A DNA stretch of 64,000 bases, taken from RHKX01 sp041393495. GTDB taxonomy: Bacteria; Actinomycetota; Thermoleophilia; Solirubrobacterales; 70-9. The notes below the pieces were generated by a model. It saw nothing but the letters and a program-made list of their open reading frames with translations. It searched no databases and was not told where the DNA came from. Made by a program: the position numbers and the translations under genes. Shown piece after piece: positions 1 through 9,205 of this stretch (positions are counted from its first letter, which is position 1; each line of letters opens with the position of its first letter). The stretch covers positions 124,001-188,000 of the forward strand of contig JAWKKA010000001.1 of the NCBI GenBank assembly GCA_041393495.1, given 5' to 3'.

Positions 1-647
1 CGACGATCATCGACGGGGCCGGCGAGAAGGAGCAGATCGAGGGCCGGATCAACCAGATCCGCTCCGAGATCGACAACACCGACTCCGACTTCGATCGGGA
101 GAAGCTCAGGAGCGCCTGGCGAAGCTCGCGGGCGGTGTCGCGGTCGTCCAGGTCAACTTTGCCGCGACCGAGACCGAGATGAAGGAGAAGAAGCATCGCG
201 TCGAGGACGCGTTGCAGGCCACGGGCCGCCCTCGAGGAGGGCATCGTCCCCGGCGGTGGCGTCGCTCTCCTCAACGCCCAGGACGCGATCGACGTCAAGG
301 GCCTCGACTCCGATGAGGCGACCGGCGCGGAGATCATCCGCCGGGCGCTCGAGGAGCCGCTCCGCCAGATCGCCGAGAACTCGGGATTCGAGGGCTCGGT
401 CGTCGTCAACAAGGTGCGCGACCTGTGAAGCCCGGCGAAGGGCCTCAACGCGAGGCTCCGGCGACTACGGCGACCTGATCAAGGACGGCGTCATCGACCC
501 GACCATGGTGACGCGCTCGGCGCTGCGAACGCCGGCCTCGATCGCCAAGAACATCCTCACCACCGAGTGCATCGTGGCCGAGCCGCCGGAGGAGCCGGCG
601 GCCGGCGTATGCCCGGCGGGATGCCCGACATGGGCGGGATGATGTAA
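1..647 (+). pseudogene. groEL: groEL chaperonin, 3' part, reading frame broken
   Basis: This is the C-terminal third of the 60-kDa chaperonin GroEL, the ATP-driven folding cage of the cytosol. It is cut by the window edge at its 5' side. Family peptides are clear but lie in different frames: TIIDGAGEKEQIEGRINQIR from base 3, ERLAKLAGGVAVVQV around 113-160, EEGIVPGGGVALLNA around 233-275, LIKDGVIDPTMV around 477-512, and the typical Met/Gly tail (GGMPDMGGMM) ending at a TAA at 645-647. At least four single-base gains or losses are needed to join them (near 110, 225, 425 and 530-610). The motifs between breaks are undamaged, so I read this as a functional groEL copy with sequencing errors rather than a decayed gene. 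Identity is certain; the pseudogene status is not. Confidence 0.9.
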
Positions 648-767
648 GGGTCCCCTCCGGGACCTCCGCGGCCGCCATGGCGTCGGCCGCACCGCTACGA
701 AGGGCGGGAGCGATCCCGGGCCCTTCGCGTTGGGCGCCGGCGCTCGCCGCGCGGGCGGAGCGGCGGC

Positions 768-1767
768 TCAGGCCGGGCGCGCGGCCGCCAGCCGCTGGCC
801 CGAGGAACGAGCGCAGCTTCGCGCCGATCCCGAGGTCGAGCATGTTGACCGCGGGGATGCCGACGAGCTTTCGACCAGCTCGATGCCGGCGCTCGTGCTC
901 GTCGCCCGGCCGCTGACGAAGGGTCGGGGCGGCGACCGAAACGCTGATCACCCCGACGACGGCGTAGGGATCGGAGGCGCAGAGGACGGTCGCGCGAACC
1001 CGCTCACCGAGGCCGCGATCGCGGGCTCGCCGTTGTAGGGCTCGAGCGGCGAGGCGCCGGCTTCGGCGACGACGACGTCGAGGTGCTCACGGCGAGCTTG
1101 TGCCTTGATCGCGAGGGCCCGCTCGTAGTCAGCGGCGGGAACGACCGTCGAGGGAAGGCCGGCATCGACGAAGTCGAGGACGCTGTCGGCGCCGGCGTCG
1201 CGCATCGCGAGGATGTCGCGGACGCGACCGACCCCGGTCAGCTTCGCGCCCGCGACCCGCAGGCCCATCGCCTCGAGCTCGCGGACGATCGCGACAGCGG
1301 CCACGGTCTTGCCGGCGTCCATCCAGTGCCGATGATCAGGATCACCGGCGCCTCGAAGGCTCGACAGGTGGAGGCGGCGCGACCGATCCGCCCATCGTCG
1401 GAATCCGCCGTTGCGGGTCGCGTGGCCGACGTATCGGAGCCTCGCGATCGGGGGCCGAGGGCACCGCCGTCGAGGTGCAGCGCCCGGACGCCGGCCTGCG
1501 TCAGCGTCTCGAGGACGAGGTCGTCGCCGCGTCGCGCCAGCCGCCGACGATCGTCAGGGTCGCCGCCCGGGTCCCGAGCGCGCCGATCAGCCGGTCCCCG
1601 GGCCGATCTCTCGAAGACCGCCCTCCGGCGGCGCGACCAGGCCGGCGGCGCCGGGGAACTCTCGGCGACGACGTAGTCGCCGGTCGCGCCCACTCGCTGC
1701 GCGGCCGCGGGACGGGATCGGCCGGCCTCGCGGCGAAGTCGCCGCCGCGAGCGACGCTGCCGATCAC
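768..1767 (-). pseudogene. DUF1611 P-loop protein, frame broken
   Basis: DUF1611-family protein with a C-terminal P-loop. The family includes proteins annotated as NAD-dependent epimerase/N-acyltransferase-like; its chemistry is not settled. The N-terminal part GDYVVAESSP (about 1680-1650) and RLIGALGTRAATLTIVGGW (about 1600-1545) lies in a different frame from the P-loop segment. The joined text near 1325 reads IIGTGMDAGKTVAAVA, a Walker A motif, followed by AKLTGVGRVRDILAMRDAG and FVDAGLPSTV, all diagnostic for the family. A third frame gives GIPAVNMLDLG near the end. I place the start at GTG 1767 and the stop at TGA 770-768; both depend on how the frame breaks are repaired. It lies directly downstream of the M20 peptidase (14 bp gap) and probably shares its transcript. 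Confidence 0.75.
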
Positions 1768-1781
1768 CGTCCGCGGTGGCC

Positions 1782-2925
1782 TCAACCGTGGACCTCGGCG
1801 GCGAGCAGCGCTCCGAGCAGCGCCGCGCGCTCGAGGCATCCGCTCGACGATCACGTGCTCGTGGTCGGCGTGGGCGCCATCGCCGACGGCCCCGGGCCGT
1901 CGAGGGTAGCGGCGTGGGCGCTCGCGAGGTTGCCGTCCGACGCGCCGCCGACGAGCGCCTCGTCGATCTCGATCGATCTCGCCCGCGACCCGCCGCGCCT
2001 GCTCCCAGAGGACGCGGTTGCGGGGCGTCCGCTCCAGCGGCGGCCGCCGGAAGCCGCCGTCGATCTCCAGCGAGATGCCGTCGGTGACCGGCTCGAGGCC
2101 GCGGATGTGCGCCTCGACCCAGTCGGCGTCCGCGGCCGTGGCGACGCGCGCCTCGACCTGCGCGACCACCTCGGGGGCGATCACGTTCGGTCGCAGCCCC
2201 CGTCGATCGTGCCGACGTTGACGGTGACCCCCGGGCAGGGGTCGTTGAGCGCGAACAGGCTCTGGACCTGGTGGGAGGCCTCGAGGATCATCGCTCCGCC
2301 CTCGGGCGCGAGGCCGGCGTGGCTGGCGACGCCCTTGATCTTCAGCTCGAAGCGGCCGACCCCCTTGCGGGCGGTCTTCAGCTTGCCGGCGGGGCCGGCC
2401 GAGGGCTCCATCACGAACACCCGCGTCGCCTCGCTGGCGAGGACGACGATGTGGTCGCAGGACTCGGGACTGCTCGGCTCCTCGTCGGCGTTGATGAGGA
2501 TGATGACCGGCTCGCAGGCCGGCTCGAGCCACGACCGCCGCCATGCCGCGCAGCGCGAAGACATCTGTGCCAGGCCCCCCTTCATATCGAACACGCCCGG
2601 CCCGTAGAGCGAGCCGTCACGGACCTCGACCGGCATCCGCTCGAGCGTTCCCGTCCAGCCAGACCGTGTCGAGGTGCCCGAGCAGCAGCTGCGGGCCGGA
2701 CCCGTTGTCGTGGCGGGCGAGCAGGTGGTCGCCGCGCTGCTGACCCGGGATCCGCTCGACTGCGAACCCGAGGCCGGCGAGCAGCTCCTCGAGGATCACG
2801 AAGACCTGCTGCTGCGCGACGGCGTCGTCGGACGGGGACTCGGCCCGGGCGAGGGCGCTCGAGCAGCCCGGCCATCTCCGCCGGGGTGCGGTCGCGCAGC
2901 CAGGCCAGCAGTGCCGGGGCGCCGA
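1782..2925 (-). pseudogene. M20-family glutamate-carboxypeptidase-like metallopeptidase, frame broken
   Basis: M20/peptidase T family, a two-zinc hydrolase that cuts C-terminal amino acids from peptides or N-acyl amino acids. In order one can read ALARAESPSDDAVAQQQVF (about 2865), LLLGHLDTVW (zinc-ligand HLD, about 2680), LYGPGVFDMKGGLAQM (zinc-ligand D, about 2595), NADEEPSSPES (catalytic Glu, about 2495), GVASHAGLAPEGGAMIL (dimer-domain His, about 2320) and DGPGAVGDGAHADHEHV (last zinc His, about 1850). The end ALLGALLAAEVHG stops at TGA 1784-1782. The pieces lie in several frames, so at least five base errors are implied. The 5' boundary with the flavin reductase is unclear because both are damaged there; 2925 is an estimate. 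Confidence 0.8.
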
Positions 2926-3536
2926 CGCCGCTCCACCAGATCCTCGTGTTGACGTGCCAGGGGAACGACAGGCTGTCGGAGACGCGCGCGAACCGCCCCG
3001 GGCTCAGGTAGGCGAGCAGCGGCTGGTTGAAGATCAGGTCGGCGTCATCGTCGTCGGCGGCCCGGAGCGCCGCCGGGGCGGCCGCCGCGGCGACGATCCG
3101 GCCGACGACCAGCGTGTTGGTCCCGAAGCCCGCGACGATCCGCTCGGCTCGCACTCGAGCCCAGAGGTTCGAGTCGGCGACGAGGACGCCCTCGACAACG
3201 CGCGCCGGGAACGTCTCGACGCCCGCCAGCGCCGGCTTGGCGTGATCGTCGGTGCGCGGCGAGGCCGCCAGGCTCGCCGCGAGGTTCGTCCGGTCGCGGG
3301 AAGCTGACGGTGAACGCGCCGGTCCGCTCGGCGTTGCCCTGGGTCGCGTGCCGGGGGCTGCAGACGAAGCAGAACCAGTTCTCCCAGCCGAGCTGCATCG
3401 CCATGTGCTTGGGGGCGAGGTCGAAGCCGTCGCCTTCGACGGTGCCGATGATGACGAGCGGCGACACCGTGAAGAACCGGCTCCAGATCGGCTTGTCGAC
3501 CGGTATCGGGACTGCTCGCTCGGATCCGTCTTCCAT
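2926..3536 (-). pseudogene. flavin reductase family (FMN-binding split barrel), frame broken
   Basis: A small flavoprotein of the flavin reductase/DIM6-NTAB split-barrel family. ATG at 3536 begins MEDGSERAVPIPVDKP, then WSRFFTVSPLVIIGT and NWFCFVCSPRHATQGNAER, the family's FMN-phosphate region. The frame changes near 3290. The remainder continues as NLWARVRAERIVAGFG, TLVVGRIVAAAA and a C-terminal LLAYLSPGRFARV. The most likely role is reducing free FMN for a partner oxygenase, or binding FMN itself; no partner is visible nearby. The stop is not identifiable because of the frame breaks and the adjoining M20 start. The 3' limit is therefore approximate. Confidence 0.7.
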
Positions 3537-3663
3537 CACTCGACCCCGTGGGATGCCTGCGCCTGCGACCGCGACGATCTTCGCGCGGCGCCGGCCCGGT
3601 CCTCGGCAGCCGCCGCCCATTCGCCTCGGTGGTCACCCCGGTGCCGGGCTGCAGGATTCGGTC

Positions 3664-4928
3664 GTGGATCGGCCGACGGCAATCGCTCAGCCCCGAGGAC
3701 AGAGCGATCCTCGACCTCGAGTCCCCGTCGATCGCCGGTCACACCTGCAAGGTGGTGCGGATCGGACCCGGCGCGCCCCGCGGTGGACGAGGCTCGGACG
3801 ATGATCGCCGCCCGGATCGCCGCCGCGCTTGGATTGACGCGCATGCTCGGGGGCGACGACGAGACGCCGGCCTGGGTGCCGGACCCCGGGTTCGACCTCG
3901 CCCGGCACGTCCGCCCATCCGCGCTCGATCCGGCCGCCGACCGCGCCGCCGAGGGTCGAGGTCGCCGCTTGTTCGAGCGGCGCCTCGACGACCGGCCGCT
4001 GTGGGCGATCGGGCGCGTCCCCGCTCGGGCGGCGGATCGCTGCTCGTCTGGCGGATCCACCACGCGCTCGCCGACGGGACCGCCGCGATGAGGTTCGCCG
4101 AGGGCGATTCTCTGGGATGCCGGTTCGGGCCCCGCCGCCCCGGCCCGGGGCGAGGCAGCTCTCGAAGCGGCGAGCACTTCGAGGCCCGCCGCCGCGCCCA
4201 TCTGGCGGCCTTCGTCGAGCGCGAGGCTCGCCGCCTCCCCGGCACCGCTCGCCGTTCGACGGGACGGTCGGCGCGCGGCGCCGGATCGCGGTCCGCCGAG
4301 GCTCGCGCTCGCACCGGGTTCACGACGCCGCCAGGGAGCTGGCCTCGGCAACCCTCAACGACGCCGTCCTCGCGGTGGTCGCCGGCTCGCTGCGCCGCTG
4401 GATCGAGCGCTGTCACGGCCGGCTCGACGACGTCCGCGTCCGCGTCCCGGTCAGCCTCCACCACGAGGGGGACGCGACCGCCAATCGCGATTCGTTCTTC
4501 TCGGCCCCGCCTGCCGCTCACCATCGCCGACCCGATCGAGCGGCTGCGGACGATCAAACGCGAAACGACCGCCCGCAAGCGCGCTCACGACGGCGAACGG
4601 ATCGAGCGTGCTCGCGACGCTGGGGCGGCGTTCGTCGCAGCTCGCCACGCTCGTCGAGCGGATCGAAGCGAGCCCGCGCGGAGTTCGCCGTCAGCGTCTC
4701 CAACGTGCCCGGGCCCCGACGGCCGGTCAGCGTGCTCGGCGCTCCGGTCGAGCAGCTCTACACGATCGCCGAGATCGGGCTCCGCCACGCGCTCCGCGTC
4801 TCCGCCGTCTCGCTCGCTGACCGCCTCTTCTCGCCTTCAACACCGACGCCGACCTGATCGACGGCGTCGAGGTGATGGCCGCCGGCGCCGAGGTGGAGGC
4901 CGCGGGGCTGATCGACCTCGCCGCTTGA
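3664..4928 (+). pseudogene. WS/DGAT-type O-acyltransferase, frame broken
   Basis: Bifunctional wax-ester synthase/acyl-CoA:diacylglycerol acyltransferase family, which makes storage wax esters or triacylglycerol at the membrane. Signs, in changing frames: LSPEDRAILDLESPSIAGHT (about 3690-3745), PDPGFDLARHVR (about 3885), WRIHHALADGTAAMRFAE (about 4050), which holds the catalytic HHxxxDG motif, then LNDAVLAVVAGSLRRW (about 4355), VSVSNVPGPRRPV (about 4690), and the C-terminal LIDGVEVMAAGAEVEAAG before TGA at 4926-4928. GTG 3664 is the most plausible start. Several single-base breaks separate the blocks, but all hallmark motifs survive. TAG/wax synthesis is common in high-GC actinobacteria. Confidence 0.8.
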
Positions 4929-4931
4929 TCC

Positions 4932-5803
4932 TCAGGTCGCGGCGAGCACCGCCGCCATGCGGGCCGGCTCGACGCCAGGAGCCGCGGACGTCTGCCGTGC
5001 CGCGCTCATGACCATCAACGGAACCTCGAGGAGGCAACCGGCCTCCTCCCAGGTCGCGAAGGCGACCTCGCCGAAGATCCGGCGCGGCCAGATCAGCGCC
5101 GAGCGGACGAACGGCAGCGGGATGTGGATCGCCGGCCGCTGGCGTCCGGCGGTGACCGCGATCAGCCGCGCCTGCTGCTTGTGGGTGAGCCGCTCCGGGC
5201 CGGCGAAGGCTCCGAAGCGGTCCGGGCGGACGGTCGAGCGAGGCGACCACGGCCCGCGCCCATCCTCGGCCAAGATCGGCTCGTAGGCGGCCTGTCCGCG
5301 GCCCGAGATCGGCAGCAGCGGCAACAGCGCGAGCCGGCGGATCCAGGTCACCCAGGTGCCGTCAGGGTCGTAGATGATCGGCGGAGCGAAGATCGTCGTC
5401 TCGAGCGGGGAGGAGCGGACGCGGGCCTCGGCGAGGAAGCCGCCTTCGCGCGCGGAAGAAGCGCGTGCGCTGGAAGCTCGTCGCGCCGAGGGCGCTGGAA
5501 GAAGACGAACCGGCGGACGCCGGCGATGCTCGGCGGCGGCGAGCAGCCGGTGCGTGCCAAGCGCGGTGATCTCCTCGACCCGGCGCGGTGGCTGGTCGCG
5601 GATCGCAGCGGCGAGATGAATGACCGTGTCAGCGCCGCGAACCGCGCGCCGGAGGTTGGTCCCCGAGGTCGGCGAGCGAGAGCTGGACGCGGACGCGCTC
5701 GAGGCCGGCGCGGGTCGCGCACGAGGCAGCGGACATCGTGTCCGCGGTCGAGCGGCAGCAGCGCCAGGCCGACGACCCCGGTCCCTCCGGTGAGCAGAAT
5801 CAT
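4932..5803 (-). pseudogene. NAD(P)-binding Rossmann protein, NDUFA9/atypical SDR-like, frame broken
   Basis: Atypical short-chain dehydrogenase of the complex-I NDUFA9-like group. The ATG at 5803 gives MILLTGGTGVVGLALL, the glycine-rich dinucleotide loop, with the catalytic-fold segment DTVIHLAAAIRDQPPRR near 5625 in another frame. The C-terminal half, TTIFAPPIIYDPDGTWV onward (about 5400), is intact and ends at 4932-4934. GPERLTHKQQARLIAV is typical of the group. A frame change is needed near 5730 and others between 5650 and 5450. It is convergent with the acyltransferase, with only 3 bp between the two stops. Substrate unknown. Confidence 0.7.
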
Positions 5804-5912
5804 CGCCCCAACTACCCCCGAGCATGCGCTCCGGCGGCTGTCCGTAGAATTGACGCTCTGCCGCGCCGCGAACCGCGGCCCGAAGCGATACCCGAGAGAA
5901 GAGACGAAACCC

Positions 5913-6178
5913 TTGACCTACGTCATCGCAGAGCCTTGCATCGGGGAGAAGGACAACTCGTGCGTCGAGGTCTGCCCGGTCGACTGCATCCACCCGACCC
6001 CGGACGAGCCCAGCCCGACTACGAGGCCCACAGCAGCTCTTCATCGATCCCGACGAGTGCATCGATTGCGACGCCTGCGTCGAGGCCTGCCGTCGACGCG
6101 TGCTTCGCCGAGGACCAACTCCCCGGCGAGTGGGCGCACTTCGCCCAGCTCAACGCCGATTACTACGCGAACAAGTAG
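5913..6178 (+). pseudogene. fdxA: 7Fe-type ferredoxin, frame broken
   Basis: Small soluble electron carrier of the bacterial-type ferredoxin family (3Fe-4S plus 4Fe-4S). A TTG start at 5913 opens TYVIAEPCIGEKDNSCVEVC, followed by PVDCIHPTP, the first cluster-binding set. After a frame change near 6030 the second set reads DPDECIDCDACVEACPVDAC. The tail LPGEWAHFAQLNADYYANK stops at TAG 6176-6178 and is typical of actinobacterial FdxA. TTG is chosen because the family begins M-T-Y-V-I at exactly this point and the purine-rich GAGAGAAGAGA lies just upstream. The frame break is probably sequencing error. Confidence 0.85.
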
Positions 6179-6194
6179 CTCGCCCTCCCCGCCG

Positions 6195-7135
6195 CCGGAC
6201 GCCCGGCGGCGCTACCGCCGCTGATCCTGCTCGCGCTCGCGAGCGCGGCAGCCGTCCTCGTCATCTATCTGCTGGTCGTCCGCACCTACTGGGGACAGCG
6301 GCTCGACGAGCACGCCTTCGTCGGCCACGACTTCTTCAGCTCGCGCGAGGAGACGCCCGCAGCTTCCTGCGGATCGTGTCGATCGGCTCGCTGCTGCTTG
6401 CGACGACGCTGGTCGCCGCCGTCGCGATCGTCCGCCGTCGCCCGCGCCTGGCCCTGCTCGCGGCGACGTCGATCGCCGGATCGATCATCTGCACGGAGGT
6501 GCTCAAGCACCTCGTTCTCGAGCGGCCGCCGATCATCGCCGCGAACATCGTCGACAACTCCTATCCCTCCAGGCACACGACCGTCGGCATGGCCGTCGCG
6601 GTTGCCGTGATGCTCGTCGTGCCGCGGCGGCGCGGTGCCGACGGCGTTCGCTCCGGCATCTTCGGCTCCGCCTTCGGGGTGGCGGTTGTCGCGGCCGGTT
6701 GGCACCGCCCAGCGACGCGGTCGGGGCGTTCTTCGTCGTGATCGCGGTCGCGGCGCTGCGCATTCGGCCACGCCTTCCCGGACCGGGCCGAGGCCGCCGC
6801 GCGTGCGAACCCGCCGCCCGCGCGGATCCGGATCGGCGACCGAGGCTCGGCCTGCTGGCGCTGGCTCGGCGGGCTCGGGACCTTCGCCCTCGCGGCGCTC
6901 AGCTACCGCGGGATCCCGTGGACAGGCGACCGAGCTCGGCCTGCTCGGCTTCGCCCTCGGCGGCCTCGGCCTGTTCGCTCTCGCCGCGCTCAGCTATCGC
7001 GGCATCCCGTGGACCAGCACCAGCGCCGGCTTCCTGCTGTCCGCGGGAGCGATCGTCGTCGCCGGCGTCGCCTCGGCGATGGCGCTCGCCTGGGCGATGC
7101 TCGCCGCCGAGGATCCCTCGGCGCAGCCCCGCTAG
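6195..7135 (+). pseudogene. PAP2-superfamily membrane phosphatase with an internal tandem repeat, frame broken
   Basis: Integral-membrane phosphatase of the PAP2 superfamily (lipid or undecaprenyl phosphates). All three signature motifs are present: KHLVLERPP (motif 1, about 6503), SYPSRHTTVG (motif 2, about 6560) and, across a frame break near 6707, WHRPSDAVG (motif 3). Hydrophobic helices flank them, such as LILLALASAAAVLVIYLLVV near 6225 and SLLLATTLVAAVAIV near 6390. The C-terminal extension carries the peptide FALAALSYRGIPWT twice, about 90 bp apart. It ends at TAG 7133-7135. No ATG or GTG is visible at the 5' edge; I begin where the first hydrophobic segment can be read. Confidence 0.7.
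6848..7016 (+). repeat. divergent ~90-bp tandem repeat inside the PAP2 gene
   Basis: Bases 6848-6924 and 6938-7016 encode the same peptide block twice (GL-x-FALAALSYRGIPWT). They match over nearly their whole length but differ at many third positions and by a few indels. The drift argues for an old duplication. An artefact in which two strain variants were joined head to tail in a poor part of the assembly is also possible, since a frame change falls within the first copy. Confidence 0.7.
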
Positions 7136-7137
7136 CC

Positions 7138-8304
7138 TCAGCCCCCGGCTTGGACGACCGGCAGCTCGGTGCCGCCGATCGGAGCCGGCGCCGCCGGCGT
7201 GTCGGCCGCCACCGCCTGCATCAGCGGCAGCTCCACCGGCGTCGCAGCGATGATCCCGCGCGCCGCCTGCCGGATCGCGATCGATGCTGCAGCGTCCGGG
7301 TCGGAAGTCGCAAGCGGATCACCGGCATCGGCGCGCTCGCGCAACGCCTCCTCGAGCGGCACCTTGCCGAGCAGCGGCACGTCGAGCTCGTCGGCGAGCA
7401 CCTGGCCGCCGCCCTCGCCGAAGATCGTGAAGCGCTGGCCGTCGGGCGCCGTGAAGCCCGACATGTTCTCGATCACGCCGAGGACCTCGAGGTCGACCTT
7501 GGACGCCATCTCGGCGGCACGGGCGGCGACGCTCTGCGCGGCCGGCTGCGGCGTCGTCACGACGAGGATCTTCGCCTGGGGGAGGAGCTGCGCAAGCGTC
7601 ATCGAGACGTCGCCGGTCCCCGGCGGCAGGTCGAGCAGCAGGTAGTCGAGCTCGCCCCAGTCGACGTCCTCGAGGAACTGCTGGATCGCCTTGTGGAGCA
7701 TCGGCCCGCGCCAGACGACCGCGGCGTTCTCCTCGACGAAGAAGCCGATCGACATGACCTTGACCCCGCTGGCCGATTCGAGCGGGACGATCTTGCGCTC
7801 GGCGTTGACCTCGGGCTTGCTGTTGACGCCGAGCATCCGCGGGATCGAGTATCCGTAGACATCGCAGTCGAGAGCGCCGGCCGACTTGCCCTCGGCGACC
7901 AGCGCCGCGGCGAGGTTGGCGGTCATCGTCGACTTGCCGACGCCGCCCTTGCCGGAGGCGACGCAGATCACGTTCTTGACCTGGGCGAGCGCGCCCTCCG
8001 GAAGTCCGCCGGTCCGGCCGAGCTTCTGCTGCAGGCCCGCCTTCTCGCTTTCGGTGAGGACGTCGAAGCCGACGCCGACGCTGGTCACGCCTTCGACTGC
8101 GCCGACGTTCTCGACGACGGCGCGCTCGAACTGGGCGCGAATCGGACAGCCCGGTGTCGTCAGCGAAACGACGACGTCGACGCGCCCGTCGGCGTGGATC
8201 TCGATCGATCGGACCATCTCGAGCTCGACGATCGAGCGGCGCAGCTCGGGATCGATCACGGATCGGAGTGCCTCGGTCACCTGTTCCTGCGTGGGTGCTG
8301 CCAT
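7138..8304 (-). CDS. mrp: Mrp/NBP35-family Fe-S cluster carrier ATPase
   Basis: Iron-sulfur cluster carrier of the Mrp/ApbC/NBP35 family, 388 residues, cytosolic. Residues 1-90 form a MIP18/DUF59 domain (IDPELRRSIVELEMVR, then TTPGCPIR). From about 108 the ParA-like P-loop domain follows: deviant Walker A SGKGGVGKST (117-126), DCDVYGYSIPRMLG, and LLLDLPPGTGDVSMT as Walker B. The CxxC that binds the cluster in many NBP35 proteins is absent: the usual ENMS..CPHC region reads ENMSGFTAPDG. I believe some other actinobacterial Mrp proteins share this, so cluster ligation here may differ. It is intact and faces the frame-broken region. It stands alone in its orientation, with a structured intergenic region upstream. 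Confidence 0.93.
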   Translation of the reverse strand: MAAPTQEQVTEALRSVIDPELRRSIVELEMVRSIEIHADGRVDVVVSLTTPGCPIRAQFERAVVENVGAVEGVTSVGVGFDVLTESEKAGLQQKLGRTGGLPEGALAQVKNVICVASGKGGVGKSTMTANLAAALVAEGKSAGALDCDVYGYSIPRMLGVNSKPEVNAERKIVPLESASGVKVMSIGFFVEENAAVVWRGPMLHKAIQQFLEDVDWGELDYLLLDLPPGTGDVSMTLAQLLPQAKILVVTTPQPAAQSVAARAAEMASKVDLEVLGVIENMSGFTAPDGQRFTIFGEGGGQVLADELDVPLLGKVPLEEALRERADAGDPLATSDPDAAASIAIRQAARGIIAATPVELPLMQAVAADTPAAPAPIGGTELPVVQAGG

Positions 8305-8339
8305 GCGCCCATCTTCTCAAAGTCGCCACCGCGGCCCGG

Positions 8340-8480
8340 GCAGCGGCCTGCGGCCGTAAGCCGACGAGGACAGAGGCACGGCGTTTTCGCGCGGCCGGGA
8401 GGCGGCTGAGCGAGGACGCAGGAGGCGCAGCGGCCTGCGGCCGTAAGCCGACGAGGACAACGCTCAGGCGTCTCCCGGCC
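8340..8480 (-). repeat. intergenic repeat, family A, two partial copies
   Basis: A 33-bp sequence (GCAGCGGCCTGCGGCCGTAA and on) is perfectly repeated at 8340-8372 and 8427-8459. The second copy sits inside a longer palindromic unit bounded by GGCCGGGAGGCG (about 8393) and CGTCTCCCGGCC (about 8469-8480). Related units, some inverted, occur at 22388-22494 and twice at 27721-27900, always between genes. Confidence 0.8.
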
Positions 8481-8484
8481 CGCG

Positions 8485-8518
8485 AAAAGACACAGCGGGC
8501 CCGGGGGCCCGCTGTGTC
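8485..8518 (-). terminator. Rho-independent terminator after the H1-like gene
   Basis: On the minus strand a perfect 14-bp stem (GACACAGCGGGCCC, 2-nt loop, and its complement; 8518-8489) is followed directly by TTTT (8488-8485). It would end transcripts of the H1-like gene and the structured RNA, and lies upstream of mrp. Confidence 0.85.
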
Positions 8519-8650
8519 GGGGAGGAGAGGTGGGGAGCCGAAGCTCCCCGGTCTGCCCGCGGAATATGTGTGCGGGCAGATCTCTCCGGATGCCTCCTCT
8601 CCGGGGGCCGCGACGTCGGCTCGCGGCCCGGCATCCGGGCTAAGTCGGCC
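8485..8650 (-). ncRNA. candidate structured RNA or 3'UTR with five hairpins
   Basis: Read on the minus strand, the 160 nt right after the stop of the H1-like gene fold into successive perfect stems. CCGGATGC/GCATCCGG (8631-8638 with 8586-8593) encloses GGGCCGCGA/TCGCGGCCC (8605-8629). Then come TCTGCCCGC/GCGGGCAGA (8552-8580) and GGGGAGC/GCTCCCC closed by a UUCG tetraloop (8532-8549), and a terminator hairpin. GGAGAGG (8596-8602), inside the first helix, can also pair with CCTCTCC (8524-8530) outside it, which would make a pseudoknot. The UUCG loop and the U-run exist only on this strand, so it is the likely sense. It resembles no RNA family I know; it could be a small RNA processed from the mRNA 3' end. 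Confidence 0.5.
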
Positions 8651-9205
8651 TCAGACCAACGAGGCGACCCGCTCGCGGACCTCGCGGGCGCGCTTCTCGG
8701 CCTCCTTGCGGTTCGCCTTCAGCGTCGACTGCGCGTCGCGGCGCCTGGCCTTGACCTCGCGCTCGACCTGGGTGCGGGCCTTCTTGACCTCGCGCTCGAC
8801 CTGGGTGCGGGTCCGCTTGGCGCGGCGGATGGCGCGTCGGCGGGCGGTGCCGCCGCGGCGCTCGACCTTGTTCAGCTCGCGGCGGAGCTGGGTGCGAACG
8901 CGCCGGACCTCGACCTCGCGCTTGCTCGGCGTGTTGAGCCGGTCGCTGATCTCGTTGAGGCGTTCGGCCGCCGTCAGCGCGGCGCCGACGGGAACGTCGA
9001 TCGCCGTCTCGGCGGCGGCGACGACGTAGTCGCCGGCGGCGGCGACGCCACCGCGGGCCTGGTCGACGGTCGCGTCGGCCTCGTGGGCGGTCGTCTTCGC
9101 CGATGCGGCGGTCTTCCTGGCCGCGCTCTTCGTCTTCGTGGCCTGGGCCTTGGACTTGGACTTGGCCGCGCTCGTCGAGGCGGCGGTGGAGTTGTTGGTA
9201 GCCAT
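8651..9205 (-). CDS. histone-H1-like basic nucleoid protein
   Basis: Lys/Arg/Ala-rich protein of 184 residues. Residues 1-45 are a low-complexity Ala/Ser/Lys/Thr tail like that of eukaryotic H1. A short, more ordered segment follows (about 50-90, GDYVVAAAETAIDVPVGAAL). The rest is a long charged helix with a direct internal repeat RTQVEREVK (DNA 8749-8810). It probably binds DNA or RNA non-specifically in the nucleoid; this is inferred from composition only. I chose ATG 9205 over ATG 9217 because the Shine-Dalgarno GAGGGG (9218-9223) touches the latter but lies 12 nt from the former. An AT-rich promoter with a palindrome lies upstream and a strong terminator downstream, suggesting a separately controlled, well-expressed gene. 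Confidence 0.75.
   Translation of the reverse strand: MATNNSTAASTSAAKSKSKAQATKTKSAARKTAASAKTTAHEADATVDQARGGVAAAGDYVVAAAETAIDVPVGAALTAAERLNEISDRLNTPSKREVEVRRVRTQLRRELNKVERRGGTARRRAIRRAKRTRTQVEREVKKARTQVEREVKARRRDAQSTLKANRKEAEKRAREVRERVASLV

Noticed and set aside
6848..7016. Membrane-helix repeat as a distinct transporter motif
   Set aside because: The duplicated FALAALSYRGIPWT block is simply a local tandem duplication within the PAP2 C-terminal extension.
8340..8480. CRISPR-like direct repeats
   Set aside because: Only two copies, no regular spacer series and no cas genes. The same holds for the heptamer arrays in ileS.
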